From Rhodopirellula baltica SH 1 (GTDB lineage Bacteria; Planctomycetota; Planctomycetia; Pirellulales; Pirellulaceae), in NCBI RefSeq assembly GCF_000196115.1, contig NC_005027.1:5948001-6012000 (forward strand): a stretch of DNA of 64,000 bases, given 5' to 3'. Below, piece after piece: positions 18,888-27,601 of the stretch. Position numbers and translations under genes: made by a program. The first letter of the stretch is position 1; every line of letters starts with the position of its first letter. Below the pieces are notes generated by a model. It had not been told where the DNA came from and made no database searches. It worked only from the letters and a program-made list of their open reading frames with translations.

Positions 18888-19001
18888 TCAAATACCTGGC
18901 AAACAAGACGCGAGAATTTGGGCGGAAAGCCTTCTACCGGCCAGTTGCGATCTCCACCTGTATCCGCCGCGAAAAATCGAGAATTGTTTCGGAATGGTCG
19001 C

Positions 19002-19017
19002 TGGCACATGGCTTGCT
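19002..19017 (+). promoter_or_regulatory. sigma-54 promoter (-24/-12), consensus match
   Basis: TGGCACATGGCTTGCT matches the sigma-54 consensus TGGCACR-N4-TTGCW at every fixed position, including the GG and GC dinucleotides at the required spacing. The expected transcription start is near 19029, about 50 bases upstream of the ATG at 19078. It lies in the divergent intergenic region with CotH. A sigma-54 activator gene is present at 36.2-37.6 kb, but no clear activator palindrome is visible upstream of this promoter. Confidence 0.8.
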
Positions 19018-19077
19018 TTGTGAAGCGATGCATGGAGATCGAACGCTTTTCTTTCCCTCCTTCCTTGAGAAACACAA

Positions 19078-20262
19078 ATGCATTGGGAATCCAACCCTTC
19101 CGGACCGACATCCGCTCGCCGAAAATTCCGCCTCGGTCGCCGGATTTTTGTCACAACCTGTGCGGCTGCGATCATCAGTTTGCCTGCTCACGGTCAGGAC
19201 GCGGGAACATCGCCGGAAGCGAAAACGATCAGCAAAACGGAGCAGCTCCGGCAGGAAATTGTCAGCAAGGGGTTGGCTTTTCTGGCCAAAGAGGGGCAAT
19301 CCGAGCAAGGAACGTTTTCGGACCGAGTCGGACCAGGCGTGACGGCGCTGGCGATCACATCGGCTCTGCGCAACGGTCAAACCATCGACGATCCGATGGT
19401 CGCGGAGGGACTCAAAGCACTCGAAGGCTACGTCAAACCTGATGGTGGCATCTACGGCAACGGTCGGCTGAAAAACTATGAAACCTGCGTCGCGATGGTG
19501 TGCTTCGCGGAGGCGAACAAGACCGGCCAGTACAATGAAATCTTGAAACGTGCCAAGGCGTTTGTGACCGGAATTCAGTACGGCGAAGGAACCAAGGATC
19601 CTTCCGATCCGTGGTACGGCGGCGTCGGCTATGGCGGTGCCGGGCGACCTGATCTGTCGAACACCGGGTACATGATCGAAGCCTTGCGAGCGGTGGAAAC
19701 TCCGGCGAGCGACCCAGCGATTCAACGGGCGCTCGTCTTCATTTCGCGATGCCAGAACCTCGACAGCGAGTTCAACGACACCCAGTTCGCTGACAAGGTC
19801 GATGACGGAGGGTTCTACTACGAAATCCCGACGACCAAGATTGATCCCAGCACCTCGGAAGAACGCTTCACTCCCAACGGCGGGCTTCGTAGTTATGGCT
19901 CGATGGGATACACGGGGCTGAAGAGCATGATCTTTGCCGGTTTGACAAAGGAAGACCCTCGTGTCAAAGCCGCTCAACAATGGATTCAGGATCACTACAG
20001 CGTTGAAAAGAATCCTGGCATGGGCACCGCGGGGCTGTATTACTACTACCACACGTTCGCAGCGGCCCTGGATGCGGCGGGCTTGAAAACGGTTGCCGAT
20101 TCCGACGGCAAGGAACACGACTGGAAAGCCGACTTGGTTGCCGAATTGGCTGAACGTCAAAACGAAGATGGATCGTGGAGCAACGACAACCAGCGTTGGT
20201 TTGAGAACGATAAGAATCTCGCCACCAGTTTCGCTTTGATGGCACTGGGGCACTGCCAATGA
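19078..20262 (+). CDS. secreted prenyltransferase/squalene-oxidase-repeat protein
   Basis: This 394-residue protein has the alpha/alpha-barrel repeats of the squalene cyclase/terpenoid synthase fold: GVTALAITSALRNG, GGIYGNGRLKNYETCVAMVCF, GYGGAGRPDLSNTGYMIEAL, YGSMGYTGLKSMI and DGSWSNDNQRWFENDKNLATSFALMAL. A twin-basic stretch and hydrophobic signal (FVTTCAAAIISLPAHGQDA) direct it out of the cytoplasm. The catalytic DxDD motif of true squalene-hopene cyclases is not visible, so an enzymatic cyclase role is unlikely. Planctomycetes have many such secreted barrel proteins of unknown function. Expression is probably sigma-54 dependent, given the promoter at 19002. The ATG at 19078 has no clear ribosome-binding site. 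Confidence 0.82.
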   Translation: MHWESNPSGPTSARRKFRLGRRIFVTTCAAAIISLPAHGQDAGTSPEAKTISKTEQLRQEIVSKGLAFLAKEGQSEQGTFSDRVGPGVTALAITSALRNGQTIDDPMVAEGLKALEGYVKPDGGIYGNGRLKNYETCVAMVCFAEANKTGQYNEILKRAKAFVTGIQYGEGTKDPSDPWYGGVGYGGAGRPDLSNTGYMIEALRAVETPASDPAIQRALVFISRCQNLDSEFNDTQFADKVDDGGFYYEIPTTKIDPSTSEERFTPNGGLRSYGSMGYTGLKSMIFAGLTKEDPRVKAAQQWIQDHYSVEKNPGMGTAGLYYYYHTFAAALDAAGLKTVADSDGKEHDWKADLVAELAERQNEDGSWSNDNQRWFENDKNLATSFALMALGHCQ

Positions 20263-20285
20263 ACGTCGTTTCCTGACGGTTCATT
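20258..20285 (+). terminator. hairpin overlapping the stop codon
   Basis: AATGAACGTC (20258-20267) can pair with GACGGTTCATT (20275-20285), forming a 10-bp stem with one bulged G and a 7-base loop. The stem covers the stop codon of the upstream gene. No T tract follows, so it is at best a factor-dependent terminator or an mRNA 3' stabiliser. Confidence 0.4.
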
Positions 20286-20318
20286 CACGGACAAGCGAGT
20301 CATTCACGGATAAACGAG
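20281..20318 (+). repeat. tandem 19-bp direct repeat upstream of the hypothetical gene
   Basis: Two adjacent 19-base units (20281-20299 and 20300-20318) begin TCATTCACGGA and end CGAG; 17 of 19 positions agree. They end 8 bases before the ATG at 20327. They could be a direct-repeat binding site in the leader or promoter of that gene, or a slippage product. Confidence 0.6.
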
Positions 20319-20326
20319 ACAATTGA

Positions 20327-21034
20327 ATGTCGAGGCCATTTAAATGGTTGTGGGGAAGCCAGATCGCAGCATTTTGCATGCTAGTGATTTGGGCCTCCGT
20401 GGACCCTTTGTTTGGATCTCTGGTTCAAAGCGAATCGTTTTCAATTCAATGGATGCAAGCCAATCCAGTCCGCAGTGTGGGAATCGGTTTGATCGCGATC
20501 TTGGCGGTGGGAAGTCTGCTTGGATGGTTGTTTCAGTTCTTTGCCAGATCATCGCCGACGGTTCAGCATCGATCGTTGGCGCAGTTGCTGGCCGTGGTCA
20601 CGTTGGCGGGGTTTTGGTTTGCTCTCGCGACCCACGTTGACTCGATTGCATGGCAAGGCAAACGTGCACGGTTTGCCTTGCGTGTGGAGGGGCTGGAACA
20701 CATCGTTGCACCGCTTCGCGAAGAGTGGCCGCAGCATGATGGCGAGCTGCCTGCGATTGGCCCCTTCATGGCGTATCCGTTTGGATGCCCAACCACATTG
20801 GTTCTGTTGCAAGCTCCCTCGGTATCGGAGCAAGCGGTTTACGTCAGTGCGATTGAACTGCAAAACGGCGCAATCAAGCTGCAACTGACCGGAACCGATG
20901 GTGGTGATTGGGCGGAATGGCATCCACCCCAAAGTCAACCGAGTTCATTTGTGGGTGGATTGTCCGACCCACATGAATTGGAATACGCCACTTCGATCGG
21001 CCGTGGTTGGTACCTGGTACGCTACCAAAGCTGA
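20327..21034 (+). CDS. hypothetical membrane protein
   Basis: I do not recognise a family. The 235-residue protein has three hydrophobic helices in the first 110 residues (about 10-30, 50-72 and 85-102). A soluble domain of about 130 residues follows, probably on the outer face, ending GRGWYLVRYQS. Codon use and base composition match the neighbours, and the ATG at 20327 is well placed, so it is likely a real gene. It follows the squalene-cyclase-fold gene after 64 bp and is convergent with the flavodoxin gene (1 bp gap). Confidence 0.65.
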   Translation: MSRPFKWLWGSQIAAFCMLVIWASVDPLFGSLVQSESFSIQWMQANPVRSVGIGLIAILAVGSLLGWLFQFFARSSPTVQHRSLAQLLAVVTLAGFWFALATHVDSIAWQGKRARFALRVEGLEHIVAPLREEWPQHDGELPAIGPFMAYPFGCPTTLVLLQAPSVSEQAVYVSAIELQNGAIKLQLTGTDGGDWAEWHPPQSQPSSFVGGLSDPHELEYATSIGRGWYLVRYQS

Positions 21035-21035
21035 G

Positions 21036-21752
21036 TCACAAACTCGGTTGAGCGTTGCCGGCAAACTCTTCGACGAGTGCTTGCCAGGCTGACAATGCCA
21101 AAGGATCGGCGTCATCAACTTCGATTCGCTCGTCGGATGCCTTCGCTCCGCACTGTTGCAACCAAGCGTCGATTTGTCGGCCGAATGCACAGTACTCGTC
21201 GTAACTGCTGTCGCCGAGTGCCAACACCGCGTAAGTCAGCGATGACAAATCATGTTGGGAAGACATCACGTCCTCCGCAAATTCAAATGCGTGAACGGGC
21301 GGTTCCCCATCTCCCGCTGTGCTGGCCAAAAAGAATGCGTGTGGAATCGTTTGCAATCGTTCCACTGACAATTCATCCAGTGGCAGCAGTTCAGCAGCCT
21401 TGCCAGCCGCACGAAGCAGTTCCAAGGTTTGCTGCGCCAGTTCTTCGGCGAATCCTGTTTCACTGGCGTAGACGACCAGTACCGAATCGTCTTTGACAGA
21501 AGTCGTGGGACTGTCTGTGGGCACTTGTTCGGAGACGACCGAAGTGACATTCGCCGTTGAAGCATTTGACACCGCGACCTTTCGAAACGACCAGGCACAC
21601 AGCAAGCTGTAAGCGACGAGAGAACCCGCCGCCATCCACCAACGTGAGGCGCTCGGTGGTGCGACCCACCAAGTGCCTTCAGTCCACTGTGCCAGGAACC
21701 ACGCGGCAATCACAAGCACCGCGAGACAAATGGCGTTGATCTTCAAACTCAT
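21036..21752 (-). CDS. membrane-anchored flavodoxin-domain protein
   Basis: This 238-residue protein has two N-terminal helices (about 5-25 and 33-55) that anchor a flavodoxin domain at about 85-235. The FMN phosphate loop is YASETGFAEELAQQ; the isoalloxazine loops are LASTAGDGEPP and LALGDSSYDEYCAFG. This resembles the FMN domain of sulfite-reductase or cytochrome-P450-reductase-type proteins without the NADPH domain. It is the last gene of a six-gene operon with a PepSY membrane protein and overlaps the DUF4198 gene by 4 bp (ATGA). A role as an electron carrier for membrane reduction of ferric chelates fits the context but is inferred. Confidence 0.85.
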   Translation of the reverse strand: MSLKINAICLAVLVIAAWFLAQWTEGTWWVAPPSASRWWMAAGSLVAYSLLCAWSFRKVAVSNASTANVTSVVSEQVPTDSPTTSVKDDSVLVVYASETGFAEELAQQTLELLRAAGKAAELLPLDELSVERLQTIPHAFFLASTAGDGEPPVHAFEFAEDVMSSQHDLSSLTYAVLALGDSSYDEYCAFGRQIDAWLQQCGAKASDERIEVDDADPLALSAWQALVEEFAGNAQPSL

Positions 21753-22555
21753 TGAGGCAGGACTTCAACGGTGCCCGCGTAGCTCATTCGACGGCCGGCG
21801 GCGTTTTTGATCTTGGTGTCGTTGTCTTGGTGACTGGTTTCGATCCAGTACATGCCAGGTCCCGTCCAAGTGATTTGGAACTCACCTTCTTCGTTGGTCG
21901 TGACGTTGGTTTCTTCTTGCGAGTTGCGATAACGCGTTCCGCCTTGGATCACAACGATCTCCATGTCCTTCTGAGGTTGGCCGTTGACCAAGAATCGGAA
22001 CGTGGCTGTTTCACCCGCGTACAGGTCGTTGGGATGGGTGACGGGGATCAACTCGATGCCCTTTCCGACTGGTTTCAGTGCGTCCAGCGAAGGTGCACCG
22101 TTGGTGACGAACGTTTCGACTCGCCCGAAGCTTTCGGTGATGCGGAGGTTGTCGGCGTCGGCAGGAACTTCGCTTGCGATCGCATCGGCGCTTCCGCGCC
22201 AACGACGTCGTTCGCCATTCTCTTCCCAGCTTGCAAAAGCACCATCGTTGACGACAGCAACGCGATAGGTGCCACGCTGAGTCAGTGGGAGATCGAAGAC
22301 GCTGCGGTATTTTCCCTTGGCTTGGTTCTCGGCTTCGACATGGGTTCCGTCAGGGGCCGTGATGACCAAGTTGTCCAATCCCAGTGGAAAGTGATTGAAG
22401 TAGAACAAGTCGTTCGAAACCGCCGCGTCAACGGTCAACCAGGGTTCGGGACCCGAGAAGACGGTTTGCGAAGGCAACAACCAAACCTTGTGGGCGTAGG
22501 TCGTGCTCGGAATGGCGGTGAGCAAAAAAGCGAGCGAAAGGAGCAAACGATTCAT
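21749..22555 (-). CDS. DUF4198 periplasmic protein
   Basis: This 268-residue exported protein has a signal peptide (MNRLLLSLAFLLTAIPSTTYA) cut right before HKVWLLPS. His at the mature N-terminus is a hallmark of DUF4198/NikM-like proteins and could bind metal. Later motifs are GETATFRFLVNGQPQKDMEIVV and an Ig-like strand set ending WTGPGMYWIETSHQDN. Such proteins occur in metal-uptake loci. I place the start at 22555 because it begins the signal peptide; the frame is open to 22669. The gene is between DUF2271 (26 bp upstream) and flavodoxin (overlapping). Confidence 0.87.
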   Translation of the reverse strand: MNRLLLSLAFLLTAIPSTTYAHKVWLLPSQTVFSGPEPWLTVDAAVSNDLFYFNHFPLGLDNLVITAPDGTHVEAENQAKGKYRSVFDLPLTQRGTYRVAVVNDGAFASWEENGERRRWRGSADAIASEVPADADNLRITESFGRVETFVTNGAPSLDALKPVGKGIELIPVTHPNDLYAGETATFRFLVNGQPQKDMEIVVIQGGTRYRNSQEETNVTTNEEGEFQITWTGPGMYWIETSHQDNDTKIKNAAGRRMSYAGTVEVLPQ

Positions 22556-22581
22556 GGTCAATCTCGTGTTTAAAAGGGAGT

Positions 22582-23127
22582 TCATTTGGAGGGGGGAATG
22601 GCAAACGTGATGTCGCCGAGTTCTTCTTTGCCAGTGGCTTTCAACTTCTGAGTCGTTTTGGACGGCCACTCAAATGGCAGTTCCAACACTTCGCGTCCGC
22701 CAACTTCTCGCGAAGCTTCCACCATCAGGCTGTACTTTCCGGCGGGCAATTTCGAGAAACGTTGGTCGGCATCGTCGAATGCCAACTCATGTTTTCCGGC
22801 AGGTCGTGTCGCACCTGAAACGCCATCGACGGGCATTTGCAAGGAACGTCCGGAACGTCGCCACCACTGACGAAGGTCGGGCAACCACTTGGTGCCTTCC
22901 CCTTCGCCCGATTTGGTCAGTTGGTACCAAACGGCCAGGTTTGCGACGCATTTTCGGTTTTCGTCTTGGATCCAGATTGCCACATAAGGACGGTGGTATT
23001 CCGAGACATTCAACCGTGGGATTTCAACGGTGGCTTTCCAGTCTTCAGCGGTCGTTTGGCAGACGCCAAGCAGAGCGACGCCGAGCATCAACGCAATTCG
23101 ATTCATCATGGAAGGAAGTCGAGTCAT
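22582..23127 (-). CDS. DUF2271 periplasmic protein
   Basis: This 181-residue exported protein has a signal peptide ending [11 protein letters not shown]. The DUF2271 pattern is clear: [52 protein letters not shown] and [27 protein letters not shown]2271 genes are habitually found with PepSY membrane proteins and DUF4198 genes, as here, in loci thought to serve iron or haem acquisition; the biochemical role is unproven. The start could be ATG 23127 or the internal ATGs at 23109/23106, which would tighten the signal peptide. Confidence 0.87.
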   Translation of the reverse strand: MTRLPSMMNRIALMLGVALLGVCQTTAEDWKATVEIPRLNVSEYHRPYVAIWIQDENRKCVANLAVWYQLTKSGEGEGTKWLPDLRQWWRRSGRSLQMPVDGVSGATRPAGKHELAFDDADQRFSKLPAGKYSLMVEASREVGGREVLELPFEWPSKTTQKLKATGKEELGDITFAIPPSK

Positions 23128-23145
23128 CAGGAGGAAGGAAAGTGT

Positions 23146-23802
23146 TCAGTGAATGAGCAATACGGCCAGCAAGAACGGCAGAAAGAGTCCGAGTCCGACC
23201 AGCGGCCAAGTCATTTTTCGACGCCGAGCGTGTTCAACCAGCAACAGTAAACCAGTGAAACAGAACACCAGCGTGGCAATTGCGAAAAGATCGAGGAACC
23301 ATTTCCATGCCGCACCTGTGTTGCGTCCTTTGTGCAAATCGTTGAAGTAGGAGATCCAACCGCGCTGGGTGGATTCAAATTCAAATTCACCGGTTTCGCG
23401 ATCAATCGCCAGCCACGCGTCGGATCCGGGGCCGGGCATCGAGAGGTAAACCTCATCCTCCGACCAATCCGCTTTTCGACTGCCAATTGCTTTGCCAGTT
23501 TGTTCGGTCAGCCACTCGGCCAGTTCAGGCGGCAGAGCGGCGGATTCTTCTTCCGTCGAGTTCGCCAGCAAACTCATGAACTTCGGCGGCAAATCATCAA
23601 TGACCGAATCACGTTGCGGTTCGGTTTCGATTTGGGAAGCGTGGTTCAGGGTGATGCCGGTGATCGCAAACCCCAACATCCCGATCAAGCAAACTGCCGA
23701 GCTGGTCCAGTGCCACAGCACCACCGTTCGCAAAGCAGCGGATGAAAATCCGGTCTTTCGAATGGTGGGCGTTGCAGACGTTTCGGCAGTCGGGTTGCTC
23801 AT
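23146..23802 (-). CDS. PepSY-associated membrane protein
   Basis: This 218-residue protein has a first membrane helix at about 28-52 ([29 protein letters not shown]), a periplasmic PepSY-like segment ([28 protein letters not shown], then [24 protein letters not shown]), and two C-terminal helices. The paired WHW and NDLHKG histidines are the family's conserved positions and could ligate haem. PepSY-TM proteins of this type (PiuB-like) are linked with reduction of ferric siderophores at the inner membrane. It is the third gene of the operon, 25 bp after a DUF1559 gene and 18 bp before DUF2271. Confidence 0.87.
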   Translation of the reverse strand: MSNPTAETSATPTIRKTGFSSAALRTVVLWHWTSSAVCLIGMLGFAITGITLNHASQIETEPQRDSVIDDLPPKFMSLLANSTEEESAALPPELAEWLTEQTGKAIGSRKADWSEDEVYLSMPGPGSDAWLAIDRETGEFEFESTQRGWISYFNDLHKGRNTGAAWKWFLDLFAIATLVFCFTGLLLLVEHARRRKMTWPLVGLGLFLPFLLAVLLIH

Positions 23803-23827
23803 CGAGGTGTTGAAGTCCAGCGAGGAA

Positions 23828-24916
23828 TCATTGGGACGAAATGGTCTCGATCTCGCGTCCCATTCGGGTCCAGCTTGCGTGCCAGACTTCTTGTTCGACC
23901 GAATCTGTCACGTTTTGAACGCTGCCATCGGCCATCAGGACTTTCACGAGCCCGGTATGATAGCTACGTGGTCCGGTGATTTTGGCTGAACGGAAACTGA
24001 GATCAGGAATTTGACTGTTCGGTGGCAAGAAGCCATTCATGACGGCTCCATCAGGTACCGACCCACGCAACCAGTAGTGGTTGCGGCTGCCATCCCAACT
24101 GCTCGTGACCGCTTCAACACCGGCGTATTGGTTTTGAGCTGCTGCTTCCAAGACCGTCGTGGCGATGGAACTGACAGACGCACGATTCGATCGGACATCC
24201 ATCTTGGGCGAGACGGTGGCGACATCGAGTCCGGACCCAATGCCCGTCTCAGCGAACAGGATTGTGTGAGAGGTTCCATCGAGAATGTCACGGAATTTCA
24301 GCTTGGCGTTGACCCAGCACATGCCGTCCGATGGTGTGCCGTTGCCGGGGTGAAAGACACCGTCTTGGCCGCTGCCTTGATTCATGCTGTAGCTGGTTCC
24401 CGCGATTTGAATGACATCGCCTGATGGCATCGTCAATCCGTGTAGAACCGCATTGACATCGCTGGGGCATTCGAACGCTGGGACTCGCGTCTGGGCGGCC
24501 TCACGCAATTCGACAGGCAGATCTTCGCGTGCAGGGTGACCCATCGGAATACTGAAGTTGATCAGATCTTGCAGTTGGGATTGCTCCAGAAACGGCAGGA
24601 TTTTCGCGTGCGGCGAAAAGTCGTTTGGATACGTTGGGCCGCTGAAACCATTGTTGGGAAACGCACCAGCGTAAGTTGATGCATAGTTGTGCGTGGCCAG
24701 TCCAATTTGCTTGAGGTTGTTGCTGCACTGCATCGACCGAGCGGCTTCGCGTGCGGATTGAACCGCGGGCAACAGCAAGCCAACCAACACGCCAATGATC
24801 GCAATCACGACCAACAATTCGACCAGTGTAAAACCGCGACGGAGCATCGGAGACACAAATGTTTGCGTCGATGGAACGTTGATTCGCTGTGAACCAGCTT
24901 TGCGGTGGTGAGTCAT
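23828..24916 (-). CDS. DUF1559 pseudopilin-like protein (copy 2 of a tandem pair)
   Basis: This 362-residue protein has a type IV prepilin-like N-terminus: [25 protein letters not shown], with the peptidase cut expected between Gly and Phe and the conserved Glu at +5. The DUF1559 body follows, with [28 protein letters not shown] and the C-terminal [29 protein letters not shown] sits 7 bases upstream of the ATG, supporting this start and a 27-residue leader. It is strongly similar along its whole length to the gene upstream (25102-26211), so the pair is a tandem duplication. DUF1559 proteins are abundant in planctomycetes and probably surface-exposed; their role is unknown. Confidence 0.88.
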   Translation of the reverse strand: MTHHRKAGSQRINVPSTQTFVSPMLRRGFTLVELLVVIAIIGVLVGLLLPAVQSAREAARSMQCSNNLKQIGLATHNYASTYAGAFPNNGFSGPTYPNDFSPHAKILPFLEQSQLQDLINFSIPMGHPAREDLPVELREAAQTRVPAFECPSDVNAVLHGLTMPSGDVIQIAGTSYSMNQGSGQDGVFHPGNGTPSDGMCWVNAKLKFRDILDGTSHTILFAETGIGSGLDVATVSPKMDVRSNRASVSSIATTVLEAAAQNQYAGVEAVTSSWDGSRNHYWLRGSVPDGAVMNGFLPPNSQIPDLSFRSAKITGPRSYHTGLVKVLMADGSVQNVTDSVEQEVWHASWTRMGREIETISSQ

Positions 24917-25101
24917 TCAGGTTCTCCTAAAAGGTGCACATGTTTGTGCGAGGCGAACGTGGCTGGCTGTTGAACCGGAGTTCATGGCTGGCTTCGTAAA
25001 GTAAATTGAAAATTTGCCGAGCGACGACTGTGATGACCGTCGTAAGTCTCAGCGATGTTTGAACGATGAGTGTTTGTTGGTTTCAGGTTTTGCGAAGCAC
25101 A

Positions 25102-26211
25102 TCAACGATTTTGCGAAATCGTTTCCACTTCGCGACCCATTCGGGTCCAGCTCGCGTGCCAGACTTTTAGATCGATTGAGTCGGTCACGGTCTGCACGCT
25201 GCCGTCGGCCAAAGCGACTTTGACCAATCCCGTGTGGTTGCTGCGAGCGGCGGTGATCTTGGATGAGCCACGAACCAGGTCGGGAATGTTGCTGTTGGGT
25301 GACAAGCGGCCGTTGATGATTGGGCCGTTAGGAACGGTGCCTCTCAACCAATAATGATTGCGGTCACCGTTCCAGCTGGTGATGTAAGACTGAACGTCGG
25401 CGATGTCACCTGAGTCCGCGAGGTTGGCAACGGCGGTGCTTGCTTCCGATACACCCGCACGAAAGAATTGCGGATCCATGTTGGGAGTTGGTGTATCAGA
25501 TTCCAGTCCACCACCGATCAATGTTTCTGCAAACACGATGGTGTGACTGGTGCCGTCGAGAATGTCACGGAACTTGACCTTCGCATTGGTCCAGCACAGT
25601 CCGTCGGGTTCGCCGACGCTGGGGTGATAAACACCGTCCAAGCCGCTGCCCTGGTTCATCGAGTAACTGGTGCCCGCAATCGGAATGCTGGCTCCCGATG
25701 GCATCGTCAACAAATGCACGTCCGCATTGATGTCACTGGGGCACTCATAAGTCGGGACACGAGTGCCTGCTGCTTCATGCAAGCCCTCGGGCAAATCCGC
25801 GAGAGCGGGGTGACCCATGTAAATGTTGAAATCAATCAGATCCTGCAATTGAGCTTGCTCGAGGAACGGCAAAATCTTGGCAAGCGGCGAGTAGTCACTT
25901 GGGTACCCACCGGGCCAACTGTAACCGTTGTTGGGGAAGGCACCGTTATAGGTCGACGCGTAGTTGTGCAGGCCAAGCCCAAGTTGCTTGAGGTTGTTGC
26001 TGCACTGCATCGAGCGGGCTGCTTCGCGGGCGGCCTGAACCGCGGGCAAAAGCAAACCGACCAGGACGCCAATGATCGCGATGACCACCAACAACTCCAC
26101 CAATGTGAAACCTTGGTGCCGCTTAGTAGGGCGAGCCGAGTCAGCTTGATTTTTCTCGTTGGAGATCGGGCCAAGCGGCATCGAAGAAGAAACGAGAGAC
26201 GAACGGGACAT
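25102..26211 (-). CDS. DUF1559 pseudopilin-like protein (copy 1, operon leader)
   Basis: This 369-residue protein has a long basic leader, then [27 protein letters not shown], the prepilin signal. DUF1559 motifs follow: [66 protein letters not shown], then [19 protein letters not shown] and a C-terminal RSNHTGLVKVALADGSVQTVTD. GGAG lies 6-7 bases upstream of the ATG. It leads the operon that continues through copy 2, PepSY, DUF2271, DUF4198 and flavodoxin, and the Fur-box-like palindrome is 145 bases upstream. A short motif in its leader (26302-26317) recurs before copy 2. Confidence 0.88.
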   Translation of the reverse strand: MSRSSLVSSSMPLGPISNEKNQADSARPTKRHQGFTLVELLVVIAIIGVLVGLLLPAVQAAREAARSMQCSNNLKQLGLGLHNYASTYNGAFPNNGYSWPGGYPSDYSPLAKILPFLEQAQLQDLIDFNIYMGHPALADLPEGLHEAAGTRVPTYECPSDINADVHLLTMPSGASIPIAGTSYSMNQGSGLDGVYHPSVGEPDGLCWTNAKVKFRDILDGTSHTIVFAETLIGGGLESDTPTPNMDPQFFRAGVSEASTAVANLADSGDIADVQSYITSWNGDRNHYWLRGTVPNGPIINGRLSPNSNIPDLVRGSSKITAARSNHTGLVKVALADGSVQTVTDSIDLKVWHASWTRMGREVETISQNR

Positions 26212-26266
26212 AGGAAACTCCAGCCAAAAGGCACACTGGGGACGGATCTACTTCAGCGGATCGGGG

Positions 26267-26283
26267 CTCACCACGGTGGTGAG
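26267..26283. promoter_or_regulatory. palindrome CTCACCAC-G-GTGGTGAG in the DUF1559 leader
   Basis: A perfect palindrome with 8-base arms around one central base lies 56 bases upstream of the first operon gene. It is either an operator or an RNA hairpin in the 5' untranslated region. A one-base loop makes a stable hairpin less likely than a dimeric-protein site. Confidence 0.5.
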
Positions 26284-26355
26284 ATCGATCAAGAAGCGAA
26301 ACGAACGTGGCTGGCTGGGGGGAGAACCCGTTGCTGGCTGCGTCGACGAATCTGT

Positions 26356-26376
26356 TATTGCGAGTCAGTCGCAATA
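26356..26376. promoter_or_regulatory. Fur-box-like operator TATTGCGA-N5-TCGCAATA
   Basis: Perfect 8-base arms (26356-26363 and 26369-26376) surround GTCAG. The core TTGCGA-GTCAG-TCGCAA resembles the TTGCGAATCATTCGCAA form of Fur boxes found in many proteobacteria. It lies 145 bases upstream of the first gene of the DUF1559-PepSY-DUF2271-DUF4198-flavodoxin operon, whose content suggests iron uptake. Binding by Fur is inferred; Fur-family relatives such as Zur or Mur, or another dimeric regulator, are possible. Confidence 0.6.
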
Positions 26377-26497
26377 TGGTGCTGGTTGATCCAAACGGTT
26401 ACAAGGGGCAAAACGAGACGCGGGGGTGATATTTGAGCTTTTTCAAGGCAAAACGCCTCTTTCTCACGGAAAAGCAGCAGTCCTGCGGCAATTTGAA

Positions 26498-27370
26498 TCA
26501 GGCCGAGTGGAGCATTTCCTGGCCACCGATCGAGACAACCTGCTGATATCGAGCTGCCAGCGACTGGGCATCCGTGCACTCGTTCGTCAGGAATTGGTTC
26601 ACGATTTGGCCGTCTTTGAGCACGACGACGCTGTCCGCCCAAATCGCAACGCTGGGTTCGTGAGTGACCATCACGATGGTTCGTTGTTGTTGATCGCAGA
26701 GGTTTCGCAACAGTTTGCAGATCGAGTCGCCGGTCACGGAATCCAAGCTTCCGGTGGGTTCATCGGCGAACACGATGGCTGGGTTGGTGATCAGCGATCG
26801 TGCGATCGCAACACGTTGTTGTTCGCCTCCGCTGAGAGCGTCCGGGCGATGATCCAAGCGATCAGCGATCCCCAATGGTTGAGCCAGTTCGGTCAGTTCG
26901 GATTCGTCATTCAAGCTTTCTCCAGCGGCATAAAGCGGAAACAGTATGTTGTCTCTCGCTGATAGAGACGGAACCAAGTTGAATGCTTGGAACACCAATC
27001 CAATCCGCTTACGGCGAAAGCAGGTCAGTTCATAGTCAGTCAGGTCGGCGATGTTTTGGCCTTCAATCAGAACGGAACCCGATGTCGGGCGAGTCAGTCC
27101 GCTCATCAGGTGCAACAACGTGCTCTTGCCCGATCCGCTGGCTCCCATGACCGCGACGAAAGATCCTGATTCAATGTTGAGGCTGACTTCACGCAACGCA
27201 TCGACTTGGCGAACGCCTTGCCGATAGGTTTTAGAAACGGACTGAACCGTGGCGGTTGCTGGTTGAGAACATTCAGGCACGGACATGGGTGGCGTGATTG
27301 GCGGCATTGAGTCGGTCACAAGAGTGGTTGAGCGATGGATCATGCTTTGACTAAGCACGGGCCGTGCCAT
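26498..27370 (-). CDS. ABC transporter ATP-binding protein (LolD/MacB type)
   Basis: This is a stand-alone ABC ATPase of the FtsE/LolD/MacB group. It has Walker [11 protein letters not shown]-loop [16 protein letters not shown], signature [16 protein letters not shown], Walker [13 protein letters not shown] and switch His in MVTHEP. The start is uncertain: ATGs occur at 27370, 27343, 27307 and 27286, and a TTG at 27385. The family usually begins just before [11 protein letters not shown], so a start at 27286 (262 residues) is quite possible. Its partner permease is not adjacent on the same strand. It is a paralogue of the ATPase at 32.1-32.8 kb. It diverges from the Fes-like esterase gene. 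Confidence 0.88.
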   Translation of the reverse strand: MARPVLSQSMIHRSTTLVTDSMPPITPPMSVPECSQPATATVQSVSKTYRQGVRQVDALREVSLNIESGSFVAVMGASGSGKSTLLHLMSGLTRPTSGSVLIEGQNIADLTDYELTCFRRKRIGLVFQAFNLVPSLSARDNILFPLYAAGESLNDESELTELAQPLGIADRLDHRPDALSGGEQQRVAIARSLITNPAIVFADEPTGSLDSVTGDSICKLLRNLCDQQQRTIVMVTHEPSVAIWADSVVVLKDGQIVNQFLTNECTDAQSLAARYQQVVSIGGQEMLHSA

Positions 27371-27601
27371 GGGCAACGCATGCAAGGGTTGATCGCAACA
27401 CCGACGGCGTTGAAGCCAATGATTTACGGGGTGCAGTCAATTTCGTTGTTAGATTCGGTCTCATTCGAGCGAACGGCTTCGCAAGAACCACTGGCGAAAT
27501 AGCCGTCGCCCGCGACCGAAATTCCATCGAGCTTGACGGTGTTCGTGGGGAATCCACAATCGATGACATTGATTTGAGGAAGAAGTCTCCCAGAGATCGG
27601 C

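Noticed and set aside
19078-20262. Squalene-hopene cyclase identity
   Set aside because: The protein is exported, short for that enzyme and lacks a visible DxDD catalytic motif, so only the fold is supported.
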